Below, in pieces: positions 36,397 through 44,299 of a stretch of 53,493 nt of DNA. The notes below the pieces were generated by a model. The model did no database searches, was not told where the DNA came from, and saw only the letters and a list, made by a program, of their open reading frames with translations. The translations under genes and the position numbers were made by a program. Numbering within the stretch: position 1 is the stretch's first letter; each line of letters begins with the position of its first letter. This DNA comes from Fidelibacterota bacterium (GTDB lineage Bacteria; Fidelibacterota; Marinisomatia; Marinisomatales; TCS55), in assembly GCA_014381755.1 (NCBI GenBank), contig JACNLB010000120.1, positions 1-53,493 of the forward strand, in the 5' to 3' direction.

Positions 36397-37521
36397 CTAT
36401 GAATTCAACGCAGTATGAATGCGATCAGCTATTTTAACATACACGTGTGATACTGGAGAATCCGGATGGCTTAAAACAAGGGGTTTACCATTATCTGTGG
36501 AATCCATTATTTCTTTATCAATGGGAATTTCGCCTAATAATGGGACGCCTAATCGTTCACTTTCTGTAGCACCACCTCCTTTTTTGAAAACGTCCACCTG
36601 AAATTTAAAATGTCCATCTTTGTCTACAGTAACATTTTCTATACCACTAATATCAATTTTTACATCTTTCCCACCTGATAATTGTCCTTCAATAATTAAA
36701 CCGGACATATTTTCTATTACACCCAAAACTGGTGTTTGAACTTTTCGAAACATGTCAGCGCCTTTGCGTACGTCAGACAGAGCAATGTCTTGGGGAGTCG
36801 TAACAATCACCGCACCGCTCATACGCAGTTTTTGGCTCAACGTAAGTTGAACATCTCCGGTTCCGGGCGGAAGATCCAAAATCAGATAATCTAATTCCCC
36901 CCAGATAACATCCTGAAAAAACTGTTCAGTCATCCGGCTAATCATAGGACCTCTCCATATGGCAGGCGTATCGTTTCCGCTGATAAATCCAAAACTCATG
37001 ACTTTCATTCCATATCGGTTTAGGGGAACTAATTTTTTATCTTGAGTTAATTCCGGATTTTCATTGAATCCAAGGATTATGGGTAATGACGGTCCATAAA
37101 TATCTAAATCCAGTAAACCGACTTTGTGGCCTTGTTGTGTAAGTGCGACAGCAATATTTGCCGCCACTGTTGATTTACCCACACCGCCTTTTCCACTGGC
37201 GACGGCAACTATATGTTCAATTCCTTCTAAGGGCGATGGCTCGGCTGGTGCTTGTTGTTGTTGTGTGGGAGGTGGTGTGTGGCCTTGTTCAGAGAGTGTT
37301 ACATCGATTTGTTCAAACGTATTTGTTGATTGTAAAACATTGTTAACAGCTTCTAGAACAGCTTGTTTTTTATCATCTTTATCTGTGGTTATTTTTAATA
37401 CAACAGACACGCTATTGCCATCAACAGTAATATTCTCAACCATGCCAAAGGAAACAATATCCCGGCTGAACCCCGGATAGTTTATTTTTTTTAGTAGATC
37501 TAATACGTCTTGTTTATTCAT
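36397..37521 (-). CDS. Mrp/NBP35-family P-loop ATPase lacking all cysteines
   Basis: Family members carry and deliver iron-sulfur clusters in the cytosol. The 374-residue protein has an N-terminal MIP18/DUF59 domain (about 1-78), a Gln/Pro-rich linker (HTPPPTQQQQ), and a MinD-like ATPase with the deviant Walker A motif SGKGGVGKST at 109-118. Switch elements DLDIYGPSLPI and ILDLPPGTGDVQLTL follow. Usual Mrp proteins then have a CXXC pair that binds the bridging cluster; here residues about 274-318 are a Gly/Lys/Asp-rich segment with no cysteine, and the whole protein contains none. It is encoded just after the ferredoxin gene and a terminator. Confidence 0.9.
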   Translation of the reverse strand: MNKQDVLDLLKKINYPGFSRDIVSFGMVENITVDGNSVSVVLKITTDKDDKKQAVLEAVNNVLQSTNTFEQIDVTLSEQGHTPPPTQQQQAPAEPSPLEGIEHIVAVASGKGGVGKSTVAANIAVALTQQGHKVGLLDLDIYGPSLPIILGFNENPELTQDKKLVPLNRYGMKVMSFGFISGNDTPAIWRGPMISRMTEQFFQDVIWGELDYLILDLPPGTGDVQLTLSQKLRMSGAVIVTTPQDIALSDVRKGADMFRKVQTPVLGVIENMSGLIIEGQLSGGKDVKIDISGIENVTVDKDGHFKFQVDVFKKGGGATESERLGVPLLGEIPIDKEIMDSTDNGKPLVLSHPDSPVSHVYVKIADRIHTALNS

Positions 37522-37530
37522 GGGATTAAA

Positions 37531-37567
37531 AAGAAAAAGAACGGCTGTTTTACACAGCCGTTCTTTG
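37531..37567 (-). terminator. Intrinsic terminator after the 7Fe-type ferredoxin gene
   Basis: On the minus strand AAAGAACGGCTG and CAGCCGTTCTTT pair around a short loop, followed by TTCTTTTT. It separates the ferredoxin from the Mrp-type gene, whose ATG lies about ten bases beyond; a separate promoter or partial read-through is needed for that gene. Confidence 0.88.
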
Positions 37568-37592
37568 AGTTAAGATTGATTGGATTGCTGAA

Positions 37593-37895
37593 TCAGCCTG
37601 TGTATTCCTGACCGAACCACTCGTAATTGATTCTGATGTATTTGTTCCACTCTTCAGGAACTTCACTTTCTTCAAAGATTGCTTCAACCGGGCATTCCGG
37701 TTCACAGGCTCCGCAATCAATGCACTCTTCCGGATCGATGTAAAGCTGCTTGCCTTCAGGATCAAATCCTTCTGCTTTTGCTTCAGCTCCGGCACCGGTT
37801 TTATCCTCGGGTCCGTGGATACAATCCACCGGGCATACTTCTACACACGCAGTGTCACATGTACTTACACAGGGTTCTGCAATTATGTATGTCAT
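37593..37895 (-). CDS. Ferredoxin, 7Fe type with enlarged loop
   Basis: Small cytosolic electron carrier, 100 residues. The N-terminal cysteines are C9, C13, C17, C21 and C25 ([17 protein letters not shown]), and a second set is [12 protein letters not shown] in the 57-68 region. The spacing resembles the Azotobacter-type [3Fe-4S][4Fe-4S] ferredoxin family. Two features differ: the second cysteine is one position later than usual, and a loop of about 30 residues rich in Gly, Ala and Glu separates the two motifs. It has its own terminator and lies divergent from the MFS gene. Confidence 0.9.
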   Translation of the reverse strand: MTYIIAEPCVSTCDTACVEVCPVDCIHGPEDKTGAGAEAKAEGFDPEGKQLYIDPEECIDCGACEPECPVEAIFEESEVPEEWNKYIRINYEWFGQEYTG

Positions 37896-37967
37896 TTTTA
37901 TCTCCTAAATGAGTTGGTTGTATAAACTGTAAAATTAGATCGAAAATTTAGGAGGGTTTTATAAAAA

Positions 37968-39197
37968 GTGAAAAGGATTTTGACATTAACTTTCCTACTA
38001 ATTATTACTATGTGGAATCGAAATGTAACTGTCCTCTGGCTGGCCCAGCTTATTTCTTCTATGGGTGATGCTGTCTATCAATTGGCCTTGATCTGGTTAA
38101 TCCTGGATTTGACCGGCTCACCTGTCATCACAGGACTGGTGGCAATGAGCGCTTATTTACCCGCTATGCTTTTTGGTTTGCTTGGTGGAGTTTTCGCCGA
38201 TAAATACAATCGCCTGACGATCATGCATGTTGCAAATATCAGTCAATCATTGACGGTGATGATAATTCCCCTTACACTTTTTTACGGCGTAGCCGATGCC
38301 ATGCTCATTGGTATTCTGGCGTTCATACGTAGCAGTTTTGGCACTATGTTCCCCCCGGCGCTGAATGCATTTGTCCCGGAAGTCGTTGCCAAAGATCAAT
38401 TGTCTAAAGTGAATTCTGTTATAGCCACCAGTTCACAATTGGCTTATTTAATCGGCCCGGCTATAGCAGGTATACTATTGGGAATCATATCTTTGAATAG
38501 ATTATTTGTTTTTGATGCATTATCATTTTTAGCAGCCAGTATACTGCTTATATTTGTTATTAAACCTAAAAACCGTCCACCCCAGGAAACACATGCTACA
38601 TTCAAACAACTCAAATCCGGATTACGCTACATCATTAAACACCGTAGTATTGGCTATTTAATTATTCTGACTATTTTAAATAATATCTTCATTATGGGTC
38701 CTGCCATCGTCGGTATGCCAATATTTGTAAAAACCACTTTGGGCGGTACGGCGTCCGATTTTGCCTTTGTGGAAGCGGGCATGGCTGGTGGTATGCTCAT
38801 CGGCTCTTGGTTCATGTATAAAAGCAGTCATCGATTGAGCAATGGTATATTATTACTGTTTGCATTGATTTGGGACGGAATAACGTATTCCTTTTTTTAC
38901 TGGATTCCTTCAGTCCCTGCAGCGATTGTTATGATAATTGTTCATGGGATGGGTATACCTGTTATTACTATTTCCAGAACGTCCATTATCCAGAAAAATA
39001 CGCCAAATGAATATCATGGACGTCTATTTTCCATGGTACATTTGGCAGTTGTAGGTATGACAGCTATGTCATCAGCATTGGTGGGGATTCTGGCGGCAGT
39101 TATGTCTGTCCGCTATGTTTTTCTTATTTTTGGAATTGGAGCTGTCATAAGCGGATTGGTGGGCCTTTTATCCAAACAGATTCGGCGACTGAATTAA
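37968..39197 (+). CDS. MFS transporter
   Basis: A 409-residue inner-membrane protein with about twelve helices, exporting or importing a small molecule by ion coupling. The motif GGVFADKYNRLTIM between helices 2 and 3 is MFS motif A, and the overall pattern (WLAQLISSMGDAVYQLALIW) resembles the MFS_3/enterobactin-exporter group. The GTG at 37968 has an AGGAGGG about 11 bases upstream; an ATG at 38010 would give a more usual family N terminus. Substrate unknown. It diverges from the 7Fe-type ferredoxin. Confidence 0.88.
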   Translation: MKRILTLTFLLIITMWNRNVTVLWLAQLISSMGDAVYQLALIWLILDLTGSPVITGLVAMSAYLPAMLFGLLGGVFADKYNRLTIMHVANISQSLTVMIIPLTLFYGVADAMLIGILAFIRSSFGTMFPPALNAFVPEVVAKDQLSKVNSVIATSSQLAYLIGPAIAGILLGIISLNRLFVFDALSFLAASILLIFVIKPKNRPPQETHATFKQLKSGLRYIIKHRSIGYLIILTILNNIFIMGPAIVGMPIFVKTTLGGTASDFAFVEAGMAGGMLIGSWFMYKSSHRLSNGILLLFALIWDGITYSFFYWIPSVPAAIVMIIVHGMGIPVITISRTSIIQKNTPNEYHGRLFSMVHLAVVGMTAMSSALVGILAAVMSVRYVFLIFGIGAVISGLVGLLSKQIRRLN

Positions 39198-39252
39198 CTT
39201 TTGGTTTTGCTAAAAGCCAGCATAATTTCTTGATTAACTTAAAGTAATCAAA

Positions 39253-39588
39253 ATGGCAGATACATATAAATACGATCATTATAAGTCTGTTCCCGAACCG
39301 GCGGAAAAGATCAATAAAAAGAAAAAGAAACCAAAATTGATCGCTGTTGTGGACGAAGACAATTGTACGGGGTGTCAAGTCTGCGTTCCTTTTTGTCCTG
39401 TAGACTGCATTGAAACAGTTCCTGATGAAAAGTATGGTATTCCTATTCCACCCGTTCAGATTCGTTTCGATGAATGCATCGGTTGCCAGATTTGTGCCCG
39501 GGTGTGTACCAAGCTCACGTGGGATGCCATTCGAATGCTGCCAACGGATGAATTCGAAACTCTTTACGAATATACTGTAGCAGAATAA
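39253..39588 (+). CDS. 4Fe-4S dicluster ferredoxin
   Basis: A 111-residue electron carrier. After a lysine-rich N-terminal lead (INKKKKKPK) there are two four-cysteine motifs, CTGCQVCVPFCP and CIGCQICARVC, consistent with two [4Fe-4S] clusters. The second motif lacks the usual proline after its last cysteine. The downstream FGGY kinase starts two bases after its stop, so the two may be translated from one message, although no functional link is evident. Confidence 0.9.
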   Translation: MADTYKYDHYKSVPEPAEKINKKKKKPKLIAVVDEDNCTGCQVCVPFCPVDCIETVPDEKYGIPIPPVQIRFDECIGCQICARVCTKLTWDAIRMLPTDEFETLYEYTVAE

Positions 39589-39590
39589 CC

Positions 39591-41036
39591 GTGCCGGACT
39601 CATCCGGTTCACCTTTTTTCCTTGTCATAGATCAAGGAACATCCTCAACAAAATGTTTTTTATTCAATGAAAATCATAATGTTGTTTTCAGCAACCGTAT
39701 AAAACACCCATTATCTCGACCGGCACTTAATCATGTTGAGTGCGATGCCAATGCAATAGTTGATTCATGTTTTGAACTGATTCAGCAATGTGTTGATGTT
39801 GCTGACCAAAAATCAGGTAAAATCATTAATGTTGGGATTGCGTTGCAGCGTTCCACATTTTTGTTCTGGGATAAGAAAACATGTGATCCCCAATCACCTG
39901 CATTGAGCTGGCAAGATAGTCGAGCCTATCAAATTGTGGATGAATTATCTGAATATAAACAGCTGATACATGAAAAAAGCGGCGTTCCTTTAAGTGCTCA
40001 TTTTGGTGGAGCTAAATACCAGCATCTGACCCGCGACGATGCAAATCTCAAATCAAAAGTAGATAATGGAGACCTATGGTTTGGACCATTAAGCGCTTTC
40101 CTTGTACATCGGTTAACAGGGCATCCTGTCGTTGATCATACAATCGCCGGACGCTCCCAACTGATGGATATTTCTGCATTAAAGTGGGATGATGAGCTAT
40201 GTTCATTTTTCGACGTTAATCAAACTTGTTTGCCAACCCTTGTGCCATCTGTGGGAAATTTTGGACGCATCCAACCTTGGGGCCTGCCGCTGAATTGTAT
40301 CATAGGTGATCAGCAAAGTGCGTTGATTGGGCAGGGGGGATTGGCAGAGAATTTTCTGGCTATGAATTTTGGAACGTCTGGATCTGTTTTATTCCATTCA
40401 GGTAATTCTCCAAGGCATATAGATGGACTGCTTAATAATGTACTTTTTTCCAATGAACATGAAACCCATTATGTGACTGAAGGATCAATCAATGCGTGTA
40501 ATTCTCTTTTTTACTGGCTGGAAGATGAATTAAATATTCCCCACAAAGACATGGAATGGGGTAAAAGATGCAGCCAAACTGAAACAAATGGAATCTTGGT
40601 TCCCGGTTTTTCAGGACTAGCAGCACCATACTGGAAGAGTGGTTTTGAATCCATTTATCAAAACCTTAAAAATTCAACGGAGGATGAAATTGTAAGAGCC
40701 GGGATGGAATCAATCGGTTTTTTGGTCCATGACATTTTAAACACCATGAATACGGATCTTACAGATAAAATAATCCCTGCAAGTGGAGGTGGAGCCAGGA
40801 AACCCTTGCTTCAGTTCATATCCGATATAACAGGAAACTCTATTGGCCATTCTTCCATGAAAGACAGAACAGCGTTTGGGGTGTTCAGCTTATTAAAAAA
40901 AGCAGCCGGCGAACCAATGGTTGATGAACACGTAGACTGCGACCAAATATTTACACCCAAAATGGATGAAACTATAAGAGAATCAAAATTAGATCAATGG
41001 CATTCTGCTTTGAAAAAAGTGGGTGTATTAAAATAA
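39591..41036 (+). CDS. FGGY family carbohydrate kinase (glycerol kinase-like)
   Basis: Phosphorylates a sugar or polyol with ATP. The 481-residue protein starts with GTG at 39591. The N-terminal phosphate loop is VIDQGTSSTKC; GDQQSALIGQG carries the catalytic Asp as in glycerol kinase; NFGTSGSVLF and ASGGGARKPLLQ are the ATP-binding elements. The glycerol-binding QRET motif of GlpK is replaced by LQRSTF, so glycerol is not assured as substrate. No glycerol uptake or GlpD gene is nearby. Its 3' end overlaps the remnant aminotransferase on the other strand by nine bases. Confidence 0.88.
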   Translation: MPDSSGSPFFLVIDQGTSSTKCFLFNENHNVVFSNRIKHPLSRPALNHVECDANAIVDSCFELIQQCVDVADQKSGKIINVGIALQRSTFLFWDKKTCDPQSPALSWQDSRAYQIVDELSEYKQLIHEKSGVPLSAHFGGAKYQHLTRDDANLKSKVDNGDLWFGPLSAFLVHRLTGHPVVDHTIAGRSQLMDISALKWDDELCSFFDVNQTCLPTLVPSVGNFGRIQPWGLPLNCIIGDQQSALIGQGGLAENFLAMNFGTSGSVLFHSGNSPRHIDGLLNNVLFSNEHETHYVTEGSINACNSLFYWLEDELNIPHKDMEWGKRCSQTETNGILVPGFSGLAAPYWKSGFESIYQNLKNSTEDEIVRAGMESIGFLVHDILNTMNTDLTDKIIPASGGGARKPLLQFISDITGNSIGHSSMKDRTAFGVFSLLKKAAGEPMVDEHVDCDQIFTPKMDETIRESKLDQWHSALKKVGVLK

Positions 41037-41135
41037 TTCAGTCAATACGTTTATAAGCCTGTTGGCATCTTTTTCATCATTATAGATATTGAAGGATGTG
41101 CGGAATAGAATTCTATTTCATGGAGGAATGAAAAC
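41028..41135 (-). pseudogene. Remnant of a second class V aminotransferase gene (3' end only)
   Basis: The minus strand of 41028-41114 encodes ILFRTSFNIYNDEKDA followed by NRLINVLTELF and a stop. This matches the C terminus of the intact aminotransferase at 41707 in 23 of 28 positions (ILFRTSFNAYNDEKDA, then DRLIEVLGELF). DNA similarity seems to continue to about 41135, but a TGA and a length change break the frame. The rest of this copy is gone. The toxin-antitoxin pair lies between the remnant and the intact gene. Confidence 0.85.
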
Positions 41136-41149
41136 TATATTGCAATTTA

Positions 41150-41178
41150 TGTATTATATGTATTACACTGTATTACAC
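41150..41178 (+). promoter_or_regulatory. Tandem TGTATTACAC repeats, probable antitoxin operator
   Basis: TGTATTATA (41150-41158) is followed by two exact copies of TGTATTACAC (41159-41168 and 41169-41178), directly ahead of the ribosome site AAAGAGG at 41182-41188. Ribbon-helix-helix antitoxins bind short tandem repeats at their own promoter, so these are the likely autoregulatory operator. Confidence 0.65.
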
Positions 41179-41195
41179 ACAAAAGAGGTTTTGAA

Positions 41196-41414
41196 ATGAG
41201 TAAAACTATATCCGTACGGTTACCGGACAGTATCTCTGACGAACTCGATGATATTTCTTTAGAGACAGAACGGTCTAAATCATTCCATATTACAAAAGCA
41301 GTGGAAAAATATTTGGAAGAATTTGCTGATCTACAGATTGCGCTGGATCGACTAAAAGATAAAGATGATGAATTAATTACAAGCGAAGAGTTTAGAGCAG
41401 AAATTGGCTTATAA
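41196..41414 (+). CDS. Ribbon-helix-helix (CopG-like) antitoxin
   Basis: A 72-residue protein that should neutralise the neighbouring toxin and repress their common promoter. The N terminus KTISVRLPDSISDELDDIS is a ribbon-helix-helix DNA-binding domain, with TERSKSFHITKAVEKYLEEF as the second helix region. The acidic C-terminal tail (DKDDELITSEEFRAEI) is the likely toxin-binding part. It overlaps the toxin gene by 11 bases. Confidence 0.92.
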   Translation: MSKTISVRLPDSISDELDDISLETERSKSFHITKAVEKYLEEFADLQIALDRLKDKDDELITSEEFRAEIGL

Positions 41415-41661
41415 TATTCTCTATAAAAAATCAGCAGCCAAGGATTTCAAAAAATTAGATTTACCCATCAGAAAACGAATCATTGATAAAATTGAAGAAA
41501 CTCTTTCGGAAAAACCACAACAGTTCCCTCTTTTACGAGGGCGATTTGCCGGTTTGCGAAAATTCAGGATTGGACCCTATCGAGTCATTTTTTCAGTATT
41601 AGACGATGATGTATGGGTGCTCCGAGTTGGACATAGGGGTGATGTTTATAAGAAAAAATAA
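41404..41661 (+). CDS. RelE/ParE family toxin
   Basis: An 85-residue basic protein of the RelE/StbE superfamily, which act mainly as ribosome-dependent mRNA endonucleases; ParE members poison gyrase instead. Family signs are YKKSAAKDFKKLDLPIRKRI, LLRGRFAGLRKFRIGPYRVIF and VLRVGHRGDVYKK, with C-terminal Arg, His and basic residues typical of RelE-type RNases. The start is a TTG at 41404 within the antitoxin gene, an overlap that keeps toxin output low. An mRNA interferase is more likely than a gyrase poison but not proven. Confidence 0.92.
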   Translation: MAYNILYKKSAAKDFKKLDLPIRKRIIDKIEETLSEKPQQFPLLRGRFAGLRKFRIGPYRVIFSVLDDDVWVLRVGHRGDVYKKK

Positions 41662-41706
41662 AAAGCATTTTTGATGAATATTATAATGCAACGTAGAATT
41701 AGTACT

Positions 41707-42843
41707 TTAAACTTTAAATAATTCCCCTAATACTTCAATCAATCGATCTGCATCTTTTTCATCATTATAGGCATTAAAGGATGTGCGAAATAAAATTTTA
41801 TCTCCCCATGGGAAAACGGGCATTTCCAATTTATATTCATCCATAAGCCACCATTTAAAATTAAGTCCATTTTCAATATGAATAATAACGCTTGCCATTT
41901 GTCCCAGCCATTCGGAATTGTTCGGGCAAATGGGTTCTGTATCAATAATCTCATAGATTCGATTTCGTGTGTCTCGGTTCAATTTTCTACAACGAGCACG
42001 GACGGCAGCCCAATCATGATCTTCTTGGAATTGGATAGCAGCCGGCACTGTTAAAAAGGCACTTGGGTCCCACGTTCCTTGGTATTGATTTTCATAAATG
42101 AAAGCTGTTGGCGCAGGATCAATGACCGAACCCCAACTAATTATGAGTGGTTTTATTTTTTCTTGAAGTGATGTTTTTACATATAAAAAGGATGACCCTT
42201 TTGGTGCGGATAACCATTTATGACAGGCGCCAACATAAATATCAGGAACCATTTCAGAAATGTTTAATGGAATGTGAGCTGGCACATGAGCTCCATCTAT
42301 AATTGTCATGATTCCTGCTGCTTTTGCACGGCGGCAAATCTCCTCCACAGGTAAAATAACGCCTGTTGAACTGGTGATTTGGCTAATGAAAATTGCCTTC
42401 GTTTTATCATTCACCCCAGACCAAAAATGCTCTACATAATCTTTATGCGTTGTAAGTGGAATAGGTGTAGATCGTTTTACGATTGAATACCCATTTTCAT
42501 TTCCATAATATTCCCATGCACGTACCAGCGATCCATATTCCATGTCTGTCATGAGTACTTCGTCGGTTGGACCAAGGTCCAAGCTTCGAATTACAGCATT
42601 CACAGCGGTGGTTGGATTTGTTACAAAAATAAGGTCGTCACCACTGCAACCCACATAATCACCCAACGCATGGCGAGCTTTTTCCAAATGTTCGTACACT
42701 TTCCTAGCCATGAATTCAACAGGCTGTTGCTCAAGTTCCAATTGCCAGTTTTGATATGTTTCAAAAACCGGTTTTGGACATGCGCCAAAGGAACCGTGAT
42801 TCAAAAAAGTAATTTCAGGGTTTAATAAGTAGAGGTCTTTCAT
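41707..42843 (-). CDS. Class V aminotransferase family protein (isopenicillin N epimerase-like)
   Basis: A PLP-dependent enzyme of about 378 residues. I take the ATG at 42843 (MKDLYLLNPEITFLNHGSFG), as the TTG at 42861 adds only six residues. The motif FLNHGSFGACP, the DGAHVPAHIPLN segment with the PLP Asp, and GACHKWLSAPKGSSFLYV with the PLP Lys are clear. These match isopenicillin N epimerase-like and cysteine desulfurase-like proteins of uncertain substrate. Last gene of a minus-strand run from marR; its 3' end has a decayed copy at 41028. Confidence 0.9.
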   Translation of the reverse strand: MKDLYLLNPEITFLNHGSFGACPKPVFETYQNWQLELEQQPVEFMARKVYEHLEKARHALGDYVGCSGDDLIFVTNPTTAVNAVIRSLDLGPTDEVLMTDMEYGSLVRAWEYYGNENGYSIVKRSTPIPLTTHKDYVEHFWSGVNDKTKAIFISQITSSTGVILPVEEICRRAKAAGIMTIIDGAHVPAHIPLNISEMVPDIYVGACHKWLSAPKGSSFLYVKTSLQEKIKPLIISWGSVIDPAPTAFIYENQYQGTWDPSAFLTVPAAIQFQEDHDWAAVRARCRKLNRDTRNRIYEIIDTEPICPNNSEWLGQMASVIIHIENGLNFKWWLMDEYKLEMPVFPWGDKILFRTSFNAYNDEKDADRLIEVLGELFKV

Positions 42844-42896
42844 ACATTGAACTGTGCGCAAGTTTTAAACTTTCGCTAAGTATTCACTTTCATGGA

Positions 42897-44237
42897 TCAT
42901 TTTGCCAACGCACCCATTGGATCCCAAGGCGGAAGAACAACAGGATCTTTTTGATAGATCACAAACTCGTCTTTGGTGATATAATCCTTATGAACGACAA
43001 CTTCATAATTATATTCATCAAACCATTTGTCCGTCATTATATCGTACCCTTTGTCACCATATTTATCACTCCAACTGTTTTCCACGCGCCATTTTCTAGG
43101 TTTGCCTTTGGCATTAATATCAACTCCCGTAAACAACATGGCGTGTGTCATTAAACTATCTCCGTATTCTAATCGCTGTGCTTTATTAATGGGAAATGGA
43201 GTATCATAAAACAATTCAAAATCATACAGGTCCATGTCCATTATTCCAATATCGCGATGGAATTGTTTTCCCACATCACAGCCAAACCACACAGGGTGAT
43301 CGTCTTTGATAGATGCAATGGCCACTTCTTTTAATCGTTTTGATGGCAGATTCAGATAACGGATAGGTTGACCTTCGATAACATTGCCAAGATAGTCGAC
43401 CGTATAAACTTCATTGTAGGTTTTATCTGACATAGGGCATTGAATAAGACAAATATAATCTTTGAGATTTAATCCAACATGTTCGTTAAAAAACTTCTTG
43501 GGTGTCATATTTTCAAATCGAAGAAATTTGTCGTCTTTATCACGTATTTGCCAATCAAATTTTTCTGGCGGAGAACCAAAACTAATGGTGAGAATTTTGT
43601 AAATGGATTCCAGCATATCTGTTTTCATAACTCTGATTGAAGTCAGATTGGCTCCTTTTTGATGGGCTGCCCGTAGGGTAATAGCAAATTCCCGGAGTTT
43701 TCTGGTCACCATCCTATTCACCCGGGCTGTATTGCTGGATTGAAAACTTTCCGGCATTTCCGATTGGGGCACAACGCCATATTTTTCAATGATGTTTACA
43801 AACATATGCCATTGACCGCCATCCTGAACTGGATCAGTAAGCAAATGCATGACCAATCTACCGTCACGAGGTTCGTCAGCCGTTTTGATTATATTTTCCA
43901 GGAAGTAATTGGATTTTTCCATTTTGTCCCAAAAGATGAAATAATTCTGGCTGAATTCGAATTGCTTTACTTTATATTTACGACCAAGGTAAATCCGAAA
44001 TAGATTTAATCCGGCAAACCCCCAACAACGTCCACTTGATTTCTGATTGGTGACTTTCATCTGTCCGCTGACCATATCAGAAAATGTATGGTCAATTTTG
44101 CGGAATGCTTCCCAATCCATGGCAATATCGACAAAATTTGTTTTAATAGACGAATTTCTTGCCAGTTTTACTCGGGGATTTTCATTTGTTTTTTTACGAT
44201 ATTCTTTTATTGATTTAAGTAAAATATTTGAACTCAT
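42897..44237 (-). CDS. Aminopeptidase C / bleomycin hydrolase family (C1B) cysteine peptidase
   Basis: Intracellular papain-like aminopeptidase that trims N-terminal residues from peptides. It has 446 residues without a signal peptide. The active-site Cys is C71 in QKSSGRCWGFAGLN, the His is near 364 in DSLMTHAMLFTGVD, and the Asn is in WRVENSWSDKYGDKGY. All three catalytic residues are present and the length is standard. An AGGAG site precedes the ATG. It lies between the SDR gene and the aminotransferase gene. Confidence 0.94.
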   Translation of the reverse strand: MSSNILLKSIKEYRKKTNENPRVKLARNSSIKTNFVDIAMDWEAFRKIDHTFSDMVSGQMKVTNQKSSGRCWGFAGLNLFRIYLGRKYKVKQFEFSQNYFIFWDKMEKSNYFLENIIKTADEPRDGRLVMHLLTDPVQDGGQWHMFVNIIEKYGVVPQSEMPESFQSSNTARVNRMVTRKLREFAITLRAAHQKGANLTSIRVMKTDMLESIYKILTISFGSPPEKFDWQIRDKDDKFLRFENMTPKKFFNEHVGLNLKDYICLIQCPMSDKTYNEVYTVDYLGNVIEGQPIRYLNLPSKRLKEVAIASIKDDHPVWFGCDVGKQFHRDIGIMDMDLYDFELFYDTPFPINKAQRLEYGDSLMTHAMLFTGVDINAKGKPRKWRVENSWSDKYGDKGYDIMTDKWFDEYNYEVVVHKDYITKDEFVIYQKDPVVLPPWDPMGALAK

Positions 44238-44299
44238 TATTTTCTCCTCTTTTGATGTTTAAATGTTTTGAGAAATACACCCTTGGTGCATGAATATAT

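Noticed and set aside
37550-37795. Minus-strand frame overlapping the ferredoxin
   Set aside because: Shadow frame; the ferredoxin frame has conserved cysteine motifs and runs over the same bases.
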